Program-made: the position numbers and the translations under genes
Shown here: one piece after another, positions 36,020 through 47,050 of the stretch
Position numbering within the stretch: position 1 is the stretch's first letter
How the letters are laid out: the number at the start of each line of letters is the position of its first letter
The notes under the pieces: model-generated
The model's database searches: none
What the model saw: the letters and a program-made list of their open reading frames with translations, nothing else
Told to the model about the DNA's origin: nothing
DNA from: Sinotaia quadrata
Lineage: Eukaryota > Mollusca > Gastropoda > Architaenioglossa > Viviparidae
Assembly: GCA_028829895.1 (NCBI GenBank)
Contig: CM054181.1
Location: 111,139,360-111,203,359, forward strand
Reading direction: 5' to 3'
DNA length: 64,000 bases

Positions 36020-37300
36020 ACAGGACAGTCTAGTTACAGATCCTGTATAAAAGTCTATTTACTGATCATATATGATACCCTGTTTACTGATCCTGTATAA
36101 AAGTCTATTTACTGATCATGTATGATACTGTTTACTGATCCTGTATAAAAGTCTATTTACTAATAAAATATGATAGTCTATTTACTGATCCTGCATAATA
36201 GTCTATTTACTGATTGTGTATAAAAGTCTATTTACTGATCATGTATGAAACTCTATATAATGATCATGTATAATAGTGTAGTTATTGATCCTGTATAATA
36301 GTCTATTTATTGATCCTATTAACAGTCTATTTATTGATTCTGTATAGTAGTCTATTTACTGATCCTGTAAAAATAGTCTATTTATTGATCTTGGATGATA
36401 CTCTACTTACTGACTCCGGATTATACTCTGTTTACTGATCCCGTATTATATTTTATTTACTTATCCTGTGCGACAATCTATTTACTGATCCTGTGTGAGA
36501 GTCTATTGACTGATGCCATATGATAATTATGTAAATGACCCTTGAAGACAGTTTATCAAGTGACTCTGTGTGATAGTCTATTTACGAATTCTTCATGATT
36601 ATTAAGTAAGTGACTCTCGATGACCCTTTGTTAACTGAGCTTGTAAGACAAAGTCATTTGAGTGACCTTTCTGATAATCTATTAAATGATCCTGTTTGAT
36701 AATCTATTTACTTTATTCACTGATCATGTAGGATAATCATTTAAGTAACTCTTTAAGTCTGTTAAATGATCGGTAGGTTAGTCAGTTTACTAATACTACA
36801 GTATAGTCTGTTAACTGATCTAGTAGGATAAACACTTAAGTAATCTTTTAAGACTATCTATTTATTGATACCTGAAGGTTAGTATTTTAACTGATCCTGT
36901 ACGACAGTCATATAAAGAGAGTCTGTAAACTGATCCCATGCTATTGTTTAATTAGTGAATGTTTACATCAGTCTATTAACTAATTATGCGAACCCTTCTA
37001 TAAACTACGAAATGGTCCTCAGGTAATATGTTACCTGACACCCCTTCGACATTATATTAACTGACCTTTAAGATATTCCTATTAATTGATCCTTTAGAAC
37101 ACTATTAACTGATTCTTTAAGACATGTATTACTTGACTCTTTAGGACACCCTATTAACGGACGCTTTTACACATTCTATTCACTCACCCTTTAAGGCAAT
37201 CTATTAGCTGACTCTTTGTGACGCTCTGCTGACTGATCTTGTAAAACACTAATAACTTGTTCTTTAAGAGTTTACGACATTATTAAAGATCCTTAAGGAA
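36020..37300. repeat. Large minisatellite, about 26-bp unit, some 45 degenerate copies
   Basis: The unit is GTCTATTTACTGATCCTGTA plus TAATA. The left third (36020-36370) is the best conserved; to the right the units drift to forms such as TATTAACTGACTCTTTAAGAC. This one-sided gradient suggests that recent homogenisation occurs on the left. Lies in the candidate intron. Confidence 0.92.
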
Positions 37301-37833
37301 ATCCTTTTGATTAACCCCTTCCATACTGAAAATGGAATAATTCGCGTTGACTTCGTTTACTTAATTTTGTATCAGTTTTTTTTATTAAAAAAAATATTAT
37401 TTGGCCTAAACAAATCTTTCTACTATATTAATGTAAATACTGAAAAAGTTATCATTCATCCTTTACAGAGTTTTTCTACAAATATTGGATATCGAAAGTT
37501 TAGCACATAACCTCTAAGAAATTGTCGAATTTTCTGAGGGAAAAAAAACACATACCATTGATATACCACTGTCTTTTGCTGCTCTCTTTTATTTATTCCG
37601 GTTCTGAGTCCGCTGGCCAGAGAAACCTGTACATTCTAACGACAAGCGCCAGGGAGGAAATTTAATATGACGCTTGCTAATGGTTTTAGCTCAAAAGAGT
37701 TCCGTTCTACCACTGAGTTTGAAATGTAAAATTTAAAATAAAAAAAAAAGAATATTCCTCTCTGGAGGCTTTTCCCTTTTTTTTTTTTTAAACTCTCTTT
37801 CTCTTTTAAAATTTGTTTCTGTCTGTTTTGCAG

Positions 37834-38085
37834 GCGTGCTAGCTATCACCGTGACCCAGGAACAAGGCAAACCCATCTCACTGCCACGACCTTTTAAGAC
37901 CCCCACACCGAAGTCACTTCCCCAAAGTATTCTAACGGTTCCATCTCCTTGACTTTATTTTGCGCTCTTTTCATCCATCAGGCCTTCGATTTCACCATTC
38001 ACAATTCACAAGTTTATCTAATTCACGACACAATTCACCGGACAACTCTCTGGTAAATAAAAGCGAACTGATATATATATAAACT
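37834..38085 (+). CDS. Candidate second and possibly last exon, 41-codon frame ending at 37952
   Basis: The exon begins after a strong acceptor (pyrimidine tract with CTGTCTGTTTTGCAG). Entered in the phase set by the 34405 ATG, the frame runs from 37834 to a TGA at 37950-37952. The peptide is 41 residues in all, rich in Pro, Thr, Ser and Lys after residue 12, with several Lys/Arg-Pro steps. No domain is recognised. Entered from the 34392 ATG, the frame stops at the TAA at 37895-37897 after 27 codons. An AATAAA signal lies at 38056-38061, about 100 bases past the 41-codon stop, so an mRNA of roughly 300 bases is conceivable. The same place holds a donor-like CTG|GTAAAT at 38053, so splicing onward is also possible. 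The exon is less AT-rich than the surrounding DNA. RNA evidence would decide; I give it modest weight. Confidence 0.33.
38056..38061 (+). terminator. AATAAA polyadenylation signal of the candidate small gene
   Basis: A canonical AATAAA, followed by a G/T-rich stretch about 30-40 bases on (GCGGATGTTGG). It overlaps a donor-like GTAAAT, so cleavage and splicing could compete there. The hexamer is frequent in AT-rich DNA; its value comes only from its place after the candidate exon. Confidence 0.25.
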
Positions 38086-38529
38086 GCGGATGTTGGAACA
38101 AAATTTCGTTGAATTAAGAGACCAGTGCGGTGGCCGTTCGACGAAACTTGCCGGCACATTAGTACACGGTCATGAAAACGAGTGTTTACGTCACAGGAAG
38201 TGAGTCAAGCTTCCAGAAGAAGGAGCTCTTTGGTTCTAAGAAAACAGATACACTTTGTGTGTTAAATCTGTGTCTCAACTTTATATTTTTAGTTGCCGGG
38301 CAATGTGTTTACCGAGCAGAATGCAAAAAAAAAGGAAAGCTTTTCAGTTAAAGAGTCTGGGCAGAGTTCGTCCACACCTACATTTTAGTGAAGAACCACG
38401 TTCCCCTAGGGTGCTTAACGTGAGAACCGGGGCGGATCAGTCAGTAATGGAGGACAGGAACCCCGAGGCTGTCTTAAAACTCAAGGCTTGTAAAACTGTG
38501 TTTAAATAGAATGCAGGTTGCCGACAAAG

Positions 38530-39050
38530 TGCTCTTCTGTTAAAACGATCAGTAATGCTGATTGGGAAAAGATCTCAACTGATAACAGGAAAGATCTAAT
38601 TGATAACAAGACGGTAGAACGTTGAGTAGCATTGGTAAATTGTTGATTGACATTGATAAAGGATCTAAGTGAAAAAGCAGATGACAGTAAAATGTTGACT
38701 GACACTGGTAAACGATCTAAACTGATAACAGAACACTGACATTGATAACACCTCTACCTGCAGAAGGAAGACTGAAGAATTTTGGTTAGCATTGACTAGA
38801 GAGATCTGAGAGAACAAAGAGAGACTGTTGAGCGTTGACTGACATTTGATAAGAGATATAAACTGATAAAGATTGTAGAGCGTGGAGAACAAGAGATCTA
38901 AATGGATTAAAAAAAAAAAAAGATTTAAAAAAAAAAAAAGGACTTGTATAGTGTTGACTAGAACAACAGATCTAAACTGATAAAACGGTAGAACTTGTGT
39001 AGCGTTGGCTAGAACAACAGATCTAAACGGCTAAAAAAAAAAAAAGACTG
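38530..39050. repeat. Degenerate minisatellite, about 60-bp unit, with internal A runs
   Basis: AGATCTAAACTGATAA and GTTGACTGACATTGATAA words alternate about eight times. In three right-hand units the GATAA part has grown into A runs of 12-13 (about 38896-38940 and 39032-39044). Confidence 0.82.
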
Positions 39051-40064
39051 TTTCTTTATAGATTACCAAGGACTGTATGCTGCTGTTTCTTTTTAATAAC
39101 AGAAAAAGAAATATTTCAAGAAGCCTTTGTTGTGACAGATGACAGAAACGCCGAATTTTAATAAGTATGTATTAAAATTATTTAAAAACTGGTTGCAGCT
39201 CACGAGAATGGAACTGTTCATTGATTGAATGTATACTTTACAACGAGTTTACTTTTTGTAATTCCCAAAAAGTATTAAGCCCGGGAGTTCGTTCCGTCAC
39301 AGGAGAAAGACAATATCCGTACTCATTAGAAACACATCTTTGCACTTAACTAGCATTTGTAAGGGTAGATGGTGGTGTTGGTGTTGGAATGAGGTGCCGT
39401 GGCTTTGGTCTTGAAGGACAATAATGCTGCGTCTTTGAGAAGCTCATATATCGAAGCCTCAGTGTCAGAACACGTCTATTAATAAGTCGGTCGTATATTG
39501 ACAACGGACTTATGACAACTGGGGATAGGTGGGTTGGGGACAAAAAAAAAAATTGGTAAACTGATTAAACTGCTCCTTTACTGCTGTTTATTTCGTCTGC
39601 CACTTTTGCTTGTTTGTTGATTTTTGTTTGTTTATAAATTAACTTATAAATAAATTTGGTATTTATGTATACCTATAAAATTTAACATTTTAAATGTGTT
39701 AAGCGAAGGTTTATTTTGAATAGGCCTACTAGATCACGTCGGTTGTTGGGTCTCGGAGGCGAAATTCCTTCATCCTTTTGGAAGCGTGGAATTCAAAGGG
39801 TCAAGATCAAGTAGTTATTTGTGGTCATGACAAATGGTTGGAAACAACGAGCGGGAGTTTTTTGTGTTTTTTTTTTTTTTAAGAAAGGGCTTAAATAACA
39901 AATTTAGCGAACAAACTTTAATTTTCATGGATTTCGCGATTCTGAAGATCGCAAGTTTTTCCCAGATTATATAGCTAGAGTTCAGAAGACAGTTGTCAGA
40001 AGGGTGAATAACTCACTGCCACTCTTAAACAGATTATAAGGGGAAACAACTGTAACGAACGAAT
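39051..40064. other. No gene seen
   Basis: Unique AT-rich sequence with A or T runs at 39541-39551 and 39868-39880. Confidence 0.5.
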
Positions 40065-40275
40065 GTGCTCATCATTATGTAGGATAGGAACGATTGCCAC
40101 ACAGGGACAGAACTCTTCGACATTTGGAAACGAAATTTGCTTCAAGGGACAGAACTCATCCAGGCGAAGAATAAAACTATTGTAACAAGGGATAGCATTC
40201 CTTATGGTGCAGAACGTAAACTCCGCCGCAAGGGACAGAACTAAGCGTCGTGTACGACACAACACTTGAACAAGG
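40037..40275. repeat. Degenerate tandem repeat around CAAGGGACAGAACT, about 50-62 bp
   Basis: CAAGGGA recurs five times with AGAACTC nearby. The repeated word resembles the dispersed AAGGGAGRYAACT motif, with ATAAGGGGAAACAACTG at the left edge. Confidence 0.65.
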
Positions 40276-40556
40276 GATATAAATTATTGTCGCTAATACA
40301 AAATATTTCATATTGTAATATATAGCATATGCAGCGGCAATAATCACGCTGTCGTGTTTCATGCAAAAGTATTTTGCATTTTTATTTACTTTTAATATAC
40401 TGTCGGGTTTCTCATTTTTGTTGTTGTCAACTTGAGCAGTTCAGTTAATCTAATAAATGGATTTAATTTTCACCATTTTTGGTTTTATAACCAATCAGGG
40501 CAGGTGTATTTAGAAAAACAAATATCGCTGGTACCAAAAGTAAAGCAATAAAATTG

Positions 40557-40812
40557 TAAAATATAGAAACATATAATATTGGTAGAAAATGAATATTAAA
40601 ATATAGCAGCATACAATATTAGTATAGAAATGTATTGTAAATTATAGAAACATATAATATTGGTATAAAAATGAATTGTAAATGATAAAAACATATAATA
40701 TTGGTATAAAAATGAATTGTAAATGATATAAACATATAATATTGGTATAGAAATGAATTGTAAATGATATAAACATATAATATTGGTATAAAAATGACAT
40801 TGTAAAATGATT
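40557..40812. repeat. AT-rich minisatellite, 41-43-bp unit, 6 copies
   Basis: ACATATAATATTGGTATA recurs with AAATGAATTGTAAATGATA. Right units are the most alike. Confidence 0.92.
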
Positions 40813-40845
40813 AAAGCGTGTGAAATGCTTACGTATATAAAAACC

Positions 40846-41052
40846 GAAAATGAATTTCTACCGGTAGGTAATACTCATTACATTAGATATTTATTATTAC
40901 TTTTATATTTCTTTCTTACAGATCACACATTTTGTTATATATACTGAGGGTGAAAATGAATTTCTACCGGTAGGTGATACTCATTACATTAGATATTTAT
41001 TTTACAGACCACAAATTTTGTTATATATACTGAGGGTCAAAATGAATTTATT
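40846..41052. repeat. Tandem duplication, 106-bp unit, about 2 copies with a 20-bp indel
   Basis: GAATTTCTACCGGTAGGT begins at 40852 and 40958, and a truncated third AATGAATTTA at about 41042. The second copy lacks about 20 T-rich bases before the CTTACAGA / TTTACAGA word. Confidence 0.9.
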
Positions 41053-41487
41053 CACAAGCATTATGTTTAATTCATAAATAAAATGTTGTATGCTGATTTG
41101 TCACAAGCATCAATCAACCCACGCTCAATCAAGAGGACCAATAGTACATTTCTTATAGAGGTTCCCATGTCTGCAATGAAATGCCCATGCCAATGCCATG
41201 TCAGGCTAAAGAAATGGTGTGCTTAAAGTTATCACTAATGGCAGTCTTCACAGCAGGAAACAGGGCGGAAAGCACTCTTCTTTCTGTGAGATAAAAATGA
41301 ATAACGATCGACTGTCCGAGAAAGTAGGAAGGCAACCGCAATCCCCTTTAATACTGGAATGGGCGTTAGGCCGAGTGGCAGACGTTCAGTTTTGTTAGAA
41401 ATGACGTTAAAGGTTTATTTCATATTAGAGTCTTTATACTTCTGGAAGCGTCAATAAAGATTCTTTCAAGACAGTTATTCTTCAGAC

Positions 41488-41845
41488 TGCGCTTATTTCA
41501 AAATAACCTCTATCCTATAGGTAATAGCGATATGGGTTATTTCACAAGTCAAAGACCCTTCTTCTATTAGTAATGAAATTATGGGATATTTCAAGCCAAT
41601 GACCTATTATCCTATTGGTAATTACGTTATGGGTTATTTCAAGCCCCATCGGCCCTTTATTCGATTGGTAACAAGGTTACTTAAAGTAAAATCTTATTGA
41701 TAATATGCTACGATTTATTTCACAAGTCAGTGACCCATTAATCTAATGGTAATGACGGTAAGTTTTATTTCAAATCGAAGACACTTTACTCAGCTGGTTA
41801 TGGCGGTTACGACGGTTTATTTCAAGTTAATGACCTTGGAGTTTT
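41488..41845. repeat. Degenerate minisatellite, about 57-bp unit, 6 copies
   Basis: GTAATNACGTTATGGGTTATTTC followed by an AAGTCAATGACCCTTTA-like block recurs six times with many substitutions. Confidence 0.82.
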
Positions 41846-42539
41846 TATGCTCAAATACATATCTGAACCCTGCATTTTAATCGAACTGACTTTAATATTT
41901 ATTTCTAAGAGCGACTGTGATAAACATCTTTCTAGTGAAACTGTTGCCTATTTTTATTTATTTTTGTCCTTTTGACAATTCAGCAAATTCATTTTGCAAA
42001 ACAAAAAACAAAAAGAAATAAAAGAAACGATTTAAATTTAAGCGAAGCCGCGTGTACACTTACTACCGTTTATTGATATTACAGGAGAGAGCGTTCGGGA
42101 CAGAAAAAATTTATGGGAGAGGATTCATGTTATTTAAAGAAAATGCTTCATATGATATTTATGAATCTCAGGATTATATAATGGTTAATAAAATTGTGCA
42201 TGTAAATAAAATGTTTGCCTGCAAAAAAATGTGCAACTGCTATCGATAAATAACCGGTTTTGAAAACCATTAACACAGAATTATGGTGTAAATATATAAA
42301 ACAAAGACAACTGTAACAAGAGCAGGTCTTCGCCCTGAAGATCCAAACAAACAACACGATAACAACTGAGTGAAAGAAAATTAAAAAGAAAATTCTTTTT
42401 AAAAAAAAAAAAACGCATAAGAGCCAAGGTTTGTGTATACAATTGATGTTCTAGAAGTCAGTATTTATGGATAACAAATACCTGAAACAAAAGTATTCTC
42501 AGTTACTGTAGCTTTGCCATATGTGAAATATGCAAATTC

Positions 42540-43330
42540 ACCTGCCAAACTCAAAGTGTAAATTTAATTCAGTGACAAATTCGTTGTCAAATGTGAAATT
42601 AACAGTTAGAATGTAGTAACCAACTCAGTGCCAGATTAACTTTGAATGTAGTGGCAAATTCGATGACAGATTAACTTAGATTAGAATATAGTGAGCCAAG
42701 TCAATGACAGATTAACTTAGATTAGAATATAGTGAGCCAAGTCAATGACAGATTAACTTAGATTAGAATATAGTGAGCCAAGACAATGACAGATTAACTT
42801 AGATTAGAATACAGTGAGCCAAGTCAATGACAGATTAACTTAGATTACAATACAGTGAGCCAAGTCAATGCTAGATTAACTTAGATTAGAATACAGTGAG
42901 CCAAGTCAATAGTAGATTATCTTAGATTAGAATATAGTGAGCCAAGTCAATGACAGATTTAGATTAGAATATAGTGAGCCAAGACAATGACAGATTAACT
43001 TAGATTAGAATACAGTGAGACAAGTTAATGCTAGATTAACTTAGATTAGAATATAGTGAGCCAAATCAATGCTAGATTCACTTAAAATATAGTGGCTAAC
43101 TGGAAACAAAATTTTCTATAAGGTAACAATTAAATTTAGGTGGCAAATTAATGCAAAATGCACTGTTAAAATCTGTTAAAATTCAGATGCAAGCTCAAGG
43201 CAAGTGTTCTGTCAAATTAACTGTTAAAATTCAGTGGTCAATTCAGTACCAAATATGCTAACAAACTCACGGTTATAATTTAGAGACAAATTAACGTTTA
43301 TAATTTAGTGACAAACTCAATGTAAGAAAG
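42540..43330. repeat. Minisatellite, 41-bp unit, homogenised core with eroded edges
   Basis: The core (42630-43085) has about 11 copies of a 41-bp unit containing GATTAGAATATAGTGAGCC. The flanks at 42540-42630 and 43085-43330 hold diverged relatives (ACAAATTAACNTTTAAAATT-like). One core unit lacks AACTT. Confidence 0.93.
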
Positions 43331-45118
43331 ATTATAGTATTCTCTGCCAAACATTCATTTTCATTGAATTCTCTGAAAAAACTGACTGTTGAAACCACTC
43401 TTGGATGCATTGTCAAGCACTATGTCAAACTGCAAAACTCTGTGTCCGTAATCATTTTGAAATTCAAAGATAAAAATAAATCTGAAATAGCCTGCCAGAT
43501 TTGTTTCTACATTTACTCTCATTCATTGCCATTTACACCCCAAAATTTATTTTTGTAATTCGTTTGCAATTTACACCCCCAAATTCCTTTGTGATTCACA
43601 GCTATATACACTCGAAAACCACTGTTCATTTCGTGTCATGTTGTCTTAAAAATTTTTAATTTTTAATTCAAATTCAATGTAAAACAGAAACATTTAAATG
43701 TTGCAAAATTCACTGTCTCCTCCATTCTCAAATTCACTGACAAAGTCACTGTCCAGTTCACTGTGCATGTATTCGACTGCTAAATTCTCTCTTGGGTATG
43801 CTAGTGTTTGTTGACTGAACCACACTCATATAAAACAGGACCTTACAAAAGCAGACATGGCAAATAAATGAAAGCGACAAATAATTTTATTTTTAAACGA
43901 AATACTTCTTCTTCTTTTTTGCATCAAGCAAGTCAATGTTGCAAATAAAAGGGAAGTAATCTTTTTCCCCCAAAACAACAACACACATAAACAAACAACG
44001 AAATGTCTAAAGAAAAGATAAATAGAATCAACATTTCCTTATCATATATATTTTACTTAGTAAATTATTTTCAATTTTGAAATGAGCAGGATCAATACAG
44101 TGGTGTGGGGAGGTAACCCCGAGGGCTGCATACTCTTTAGTTAATTTTTTTTTTATGTTAACAATAATAAATGAGACTGATTTCGCTGGAGAAAATGAAA
44201 ATCGATACACTAATGAGGTCCTGCTGGGTTTAAAATCTAGGAATTTAAAAACATTTTGTTTTATTTAGGTTTAGACCATTTTTTTTTTTTTTGGGGGGGG
44301 GAGAGTTTGTGAACCCTGTGTGTTTGATAGCAAAATTCTTATTGAAAATGTCTTTTCTTTGAGTAGTGCACTGGATTGTGATAAGAAAACGAAATAACTG
44401 TTTAGATTTTCCGTTTTAATCTGCATTATTAAACATATGAAAAAACTCACAAAATCTTAGAATAGCTTACTACTTTTCAATTTACAATGCGATGAAAAAA
44501 ATTATATCAAAATTACAGTAGACTAAGGGTGTCCAATCTTTTAGGGGTAAAAGCCGTAACCATTATTGAAGGCTGGTTCGCTAGCCACGTGTAAATGTCA
44601 TAAGTGGTGCACTTAACGATTCTAACCCTAAATGCCTAAGTTGTAAAATTATACACGTGATCTAGAATTAATATGAAAATGCAAATTTAACTGCTATACT
44701 GAGAGCAAATAATGTTATATTGATTAAAAGGCCTGCAACTCATAAATTTTATTTTACCTGTAACTACAAAATACCAGTGTGAAGCTTGAATTTCCAAATA
44801 TCAGCCATGGTGGATAAAGTAGGAACACGAAGCAGATGACTGTGATTCATGATATCATCATGCATTTCACATACTTCTTCTGGACAGTACCTACTGACAA
44901 AAATATGTGCTTCCCACCCACCCGGAAGAGATGTCCAAAACGGACAGTACTGAAAAACATTCAGAGTAGATTAGATGGTACCGCAGAATCCCTCCCCCCC
45001 CCCCCATCCCCGGTAGAGAGATTTACCAGTAAAATGGACTGTTTAAGCTGATCTCTGGCTAGCTGATTGGTTGGCGTTTGTGTCCCCTTTCAAATCGTTC
45101 ACTGTTTAGTTAGGCCAG
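43331..45118. other. No gene seen: AT-rich DNA
   Basis: Contains a T run and G run at about 44278-44302, a C run at about 44993-45004 and an AAGGGAAGTAATC word at about 43949-43961. GGGTGTCCAATCTTTTAGG at 44527-44545 resembles a hAT-style terminus, but no opposite end was found. Confidence 0.5.
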
Positions 45119-45392
45119 CAGGGGCGGGCAAACTCCAGCCAGCAGGCCCGCAAAGGTTTCTTGTCTGGCTTACATTTTACATTGCCGTCCGGCCCGCCTG
45201 TCATTGAATCACTGATTCATTGTAAGCGACACCATCCATCTCATTAACTAAGTTCTTTTTTAAAACATAAAATGCACCTTTTAAAATTACTTTTGTTCGC
45301 ATTTTATATTCTGAAGTTTCTGGATTTTGTGATCTTTCGTCATCTATTCGGCCCGCGAACTGTTCCAACAGTTACAAATTTGCCCGTCTCGG
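45119..45392 (+). mobile_element. Non-autonomous hAT-like DNA element, near full length
   Basis: The left end CAGGGGCGGGCAAACT matches the usual hAT terminal style. The right end at about 45377-45392 (AATTTGCCCGTCTCGG) is an imperfect inverted copy, agreeing at about 12 of 16 places. Sub-terminal GGCCCGC blocks occur near both ends, as in many hAT miniature elements. Length is about 274 bp with no coding capacity. The flanks (TAGGCCAG left, GTTAGGGT right) give no clean 8-bp target duplication, so the insertion is old or the ends are off by a base or two. A second copy lies at 50695-50824 on the other strand, which supports a family rather than chance. Confidence 0.65.
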
Positions 45393-45604
45393 GTTAGGGT
45401 TATATCCCCTTTCGAATCTTCTCACTCTTTTATGCGGCACCCTCATCTCACAATAGCTACAGTCTCTATCTTATCTGTGGATGCAAACACAACCTCCACC
45501 TCCTCCCAAGGACGCTATTTTTTCTTTTCAAGGTCAAAGTGGTAGGGAGCGTGGATTCAATCTGCCAGGCCACTTGTTGGACACCCTGCAGTGGACAATA
45601 CCAA

Positions 45605-45685
45605 ATGTAATTTCTCACACACTCACACATACACACACGCGTGTGCATGTGCACACATGCACACACACACAGACACACAATTAAT
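45605..45685. repeat. Degenerate (CA)n region
   Basis: CACACTCACACATACACAC with GCGTGTGCATGTGCAC, which is locally self-complementary, followed by CACACACACACAGACACAC. Confidence 0.88.
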
Positions 45686-45700
45686 CAATCAATCAGTCAA

Positions 45701-46045
45701 ATGAAACAATCCATTATTTTCTTGACATGGTGCTTTCTTCGTTTTTTGTTTTTGTTTTGTTTGTTTTTGCCGGAGTGGGTTAATGGGGTGGAAGAAAATG
45801 GAGGGGAAATTCGAGTTTTCAAAACAGACTTAAAAAATTTTTTTTTGGCAGGCTTCCAATATTGTTTGGATATTGGAAAATTATCAAACAGCCATCCACA
45901 TCATCGACATGAAAAACTTGCCCGCTCGAAAAGAACCGACCTGCCTTTTGATCTAAACTTTTCTTTGTCATTATACACAAAAGCACGGAGCACCAGTAGT
46001 CTCTCCATGCCACACCCATCTCCGTCCACGACCACTGAAAATTGA
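45701..46045 (+). CDS. Possible small ORF, 114 codons, signal-peptide-like start
   Basis: The ATG at 45701 (A at -3) opens a frame starting MKQSIIFLTWCFLRFLFLFC. It has a positive residue at position 2, a hydrophobic stretch at about residues 4-23 and a plausible cleavage site after Val-Asn-Gly near residue 29. The remaining 85 residues are hydrophilic, with Arg-Ser-Lys-Arg near residue 77, which could be a prohormone cleavage site. The stop is TGA at 46043. No domain is recognised. The caution is that the hydrophobic part is written by a T/G-rich low-complexity stretch (TTTTTGTTTTTGTTTTG), which translates to Phe/Leu by itself. I consider a real secreted peptide possible but not likely. Confidence 0.15.
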   Translation: MKQSIIFLTWCFLRFLFLFCLFLPEWVNGVEENGGEIRVFKTDLKNFFLAGFQYCLDIGKLSNSHPHHRHEKLARSKRTDLPFDLNFSLSLYTKARSTSSLSMPHPSPSTTTEN

Positions 46046-46164
46046 TTCGTTTTTCCGAGTTATGACATTTCTATTAAAAAAAAACAATGAACGAGGTTGG
46101 TTGGTAGGCTGGTACATAAATCACGAAACTTTTCCCCTGAGTCGCTTATCTATTGATCTGAATG

Positions 46165-47050
46165 AGGTCCCAGATTATCAAATTAAAATAGTTCCCACTT
46201 AATCGAAATAGAAAAATGTCCCAGCTTATCGAAATAAGAGGTCCAGGTCTGTCGAACTACTAGAAGTAATCTGTCTTTGGGACTGCCAAATTAGTCCCTG
46301 GGCATCACATTATGAGAGGACCCTGGCTACCGAAATACAAATGTCCAAATTTACTAATAGACGTAATAGTAATAAAAATGTCCAAATTTACTAATAGACG
46401 TAATAGTAATAAAAATGTCCAAATTTACTAATGGACGTACGAGTTTGTTTTATGGCCTTTCAAAGTGGTCCCATGATTTTGCACTACAAGAGACAGACCC
46501 TAACTATCAGAGACCCAAGTCTATCGAACTACTAGAGATACCAGTCTGTCGGAAGCCAGTGGTCCCATGGTATCGCATTATAAGAGGCCCCTGGATATCA
46601 AACTTTAAGAGGTACCAGTCTGTTGTAATGCCTACTAGAGAGGTCCCAGGATAATCGAACTCAAAGAGGTTCCGGGCTATAAAAGAAATCCAGGTTATTA
46701 CACAAAAAGGTCATTGAATATTGTGCTCAAAGAGGTCCCAAATGTTGTACTAAAAAAGTCCCAGCTGTCATACTAAAATGTCTTAGCTATCATACTAAAA
46801 TATGTCCAACCATCGAATGAAAATGACTCAACTATCGTACTAAAAGATGTTCCAGCTATAATACCAAAAAATTTCCAGCTATCACACTACACTATGTCCT
46901 AGCTGTCATACTAAAATATGTCCCAAAGTATGTCCCACCTATCATACTAAAAGATGTCCCAGCTATCATACTAAAAGACGTCATCAATCGTACTGAAATA
47001 TATTAAAGAAAGACCTAGCTATCGTATATAAAGATGTCCCAGTACTAAAA
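46165..47050. repeat. Degenerate left arm of the 24-bp satellite array
   Basis: Monomers around GTCCCAGCTATCATACTAAA, 22-30 bp each and widely diverged, some with GAGGTCCC or TCGAACTACTAGAGA variants. Three near-perfect 36-bp units (ATGTCCAAATTTACTAAT) at 46338-46438 are a local sub-expansion. Confidence 0.88.

Larger units (their letters stand above)
34412..37833 (+). other. Candidate intron of the 34.4-38.1 kb gene, filled with minisatellites
   Basis: This is the interval between the donor GTGAGA at 34412 and the acceptor TTTTGCAG ending at 37833. The 3' end has a long pyrimidine run from about 37767 with a branch-like TTTTAAAC before it. Three separate minisatellites (34955-35255, 35425-35880, 36020-37300) make up more than half of its length. 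If the intron is real, array length changes would alter intron size without touching the exons. The call depends on the two exons being real. Confidence 0.3.

Noticed and set aside
41361..41395. tRNA-Leu/Ser-like A box GGCCGAGTGG at 41369-41378
   Set aside because: No B box (GGTTCGANNC) within the next 70 bases and no cloverleaf; at most a decayed tRNA-derived fragment.
42630..43085. Regular repeats resembling a CRISPR array
   Set aside because: Units are contiguous with no unique spacers; the genome is eukaryotic.
44527..44900. Second hAT-like family starting GGGTGTCCAATCTTTT
   Set aside because: Only one terminus-like word was found; no inverted partner or target duplication.
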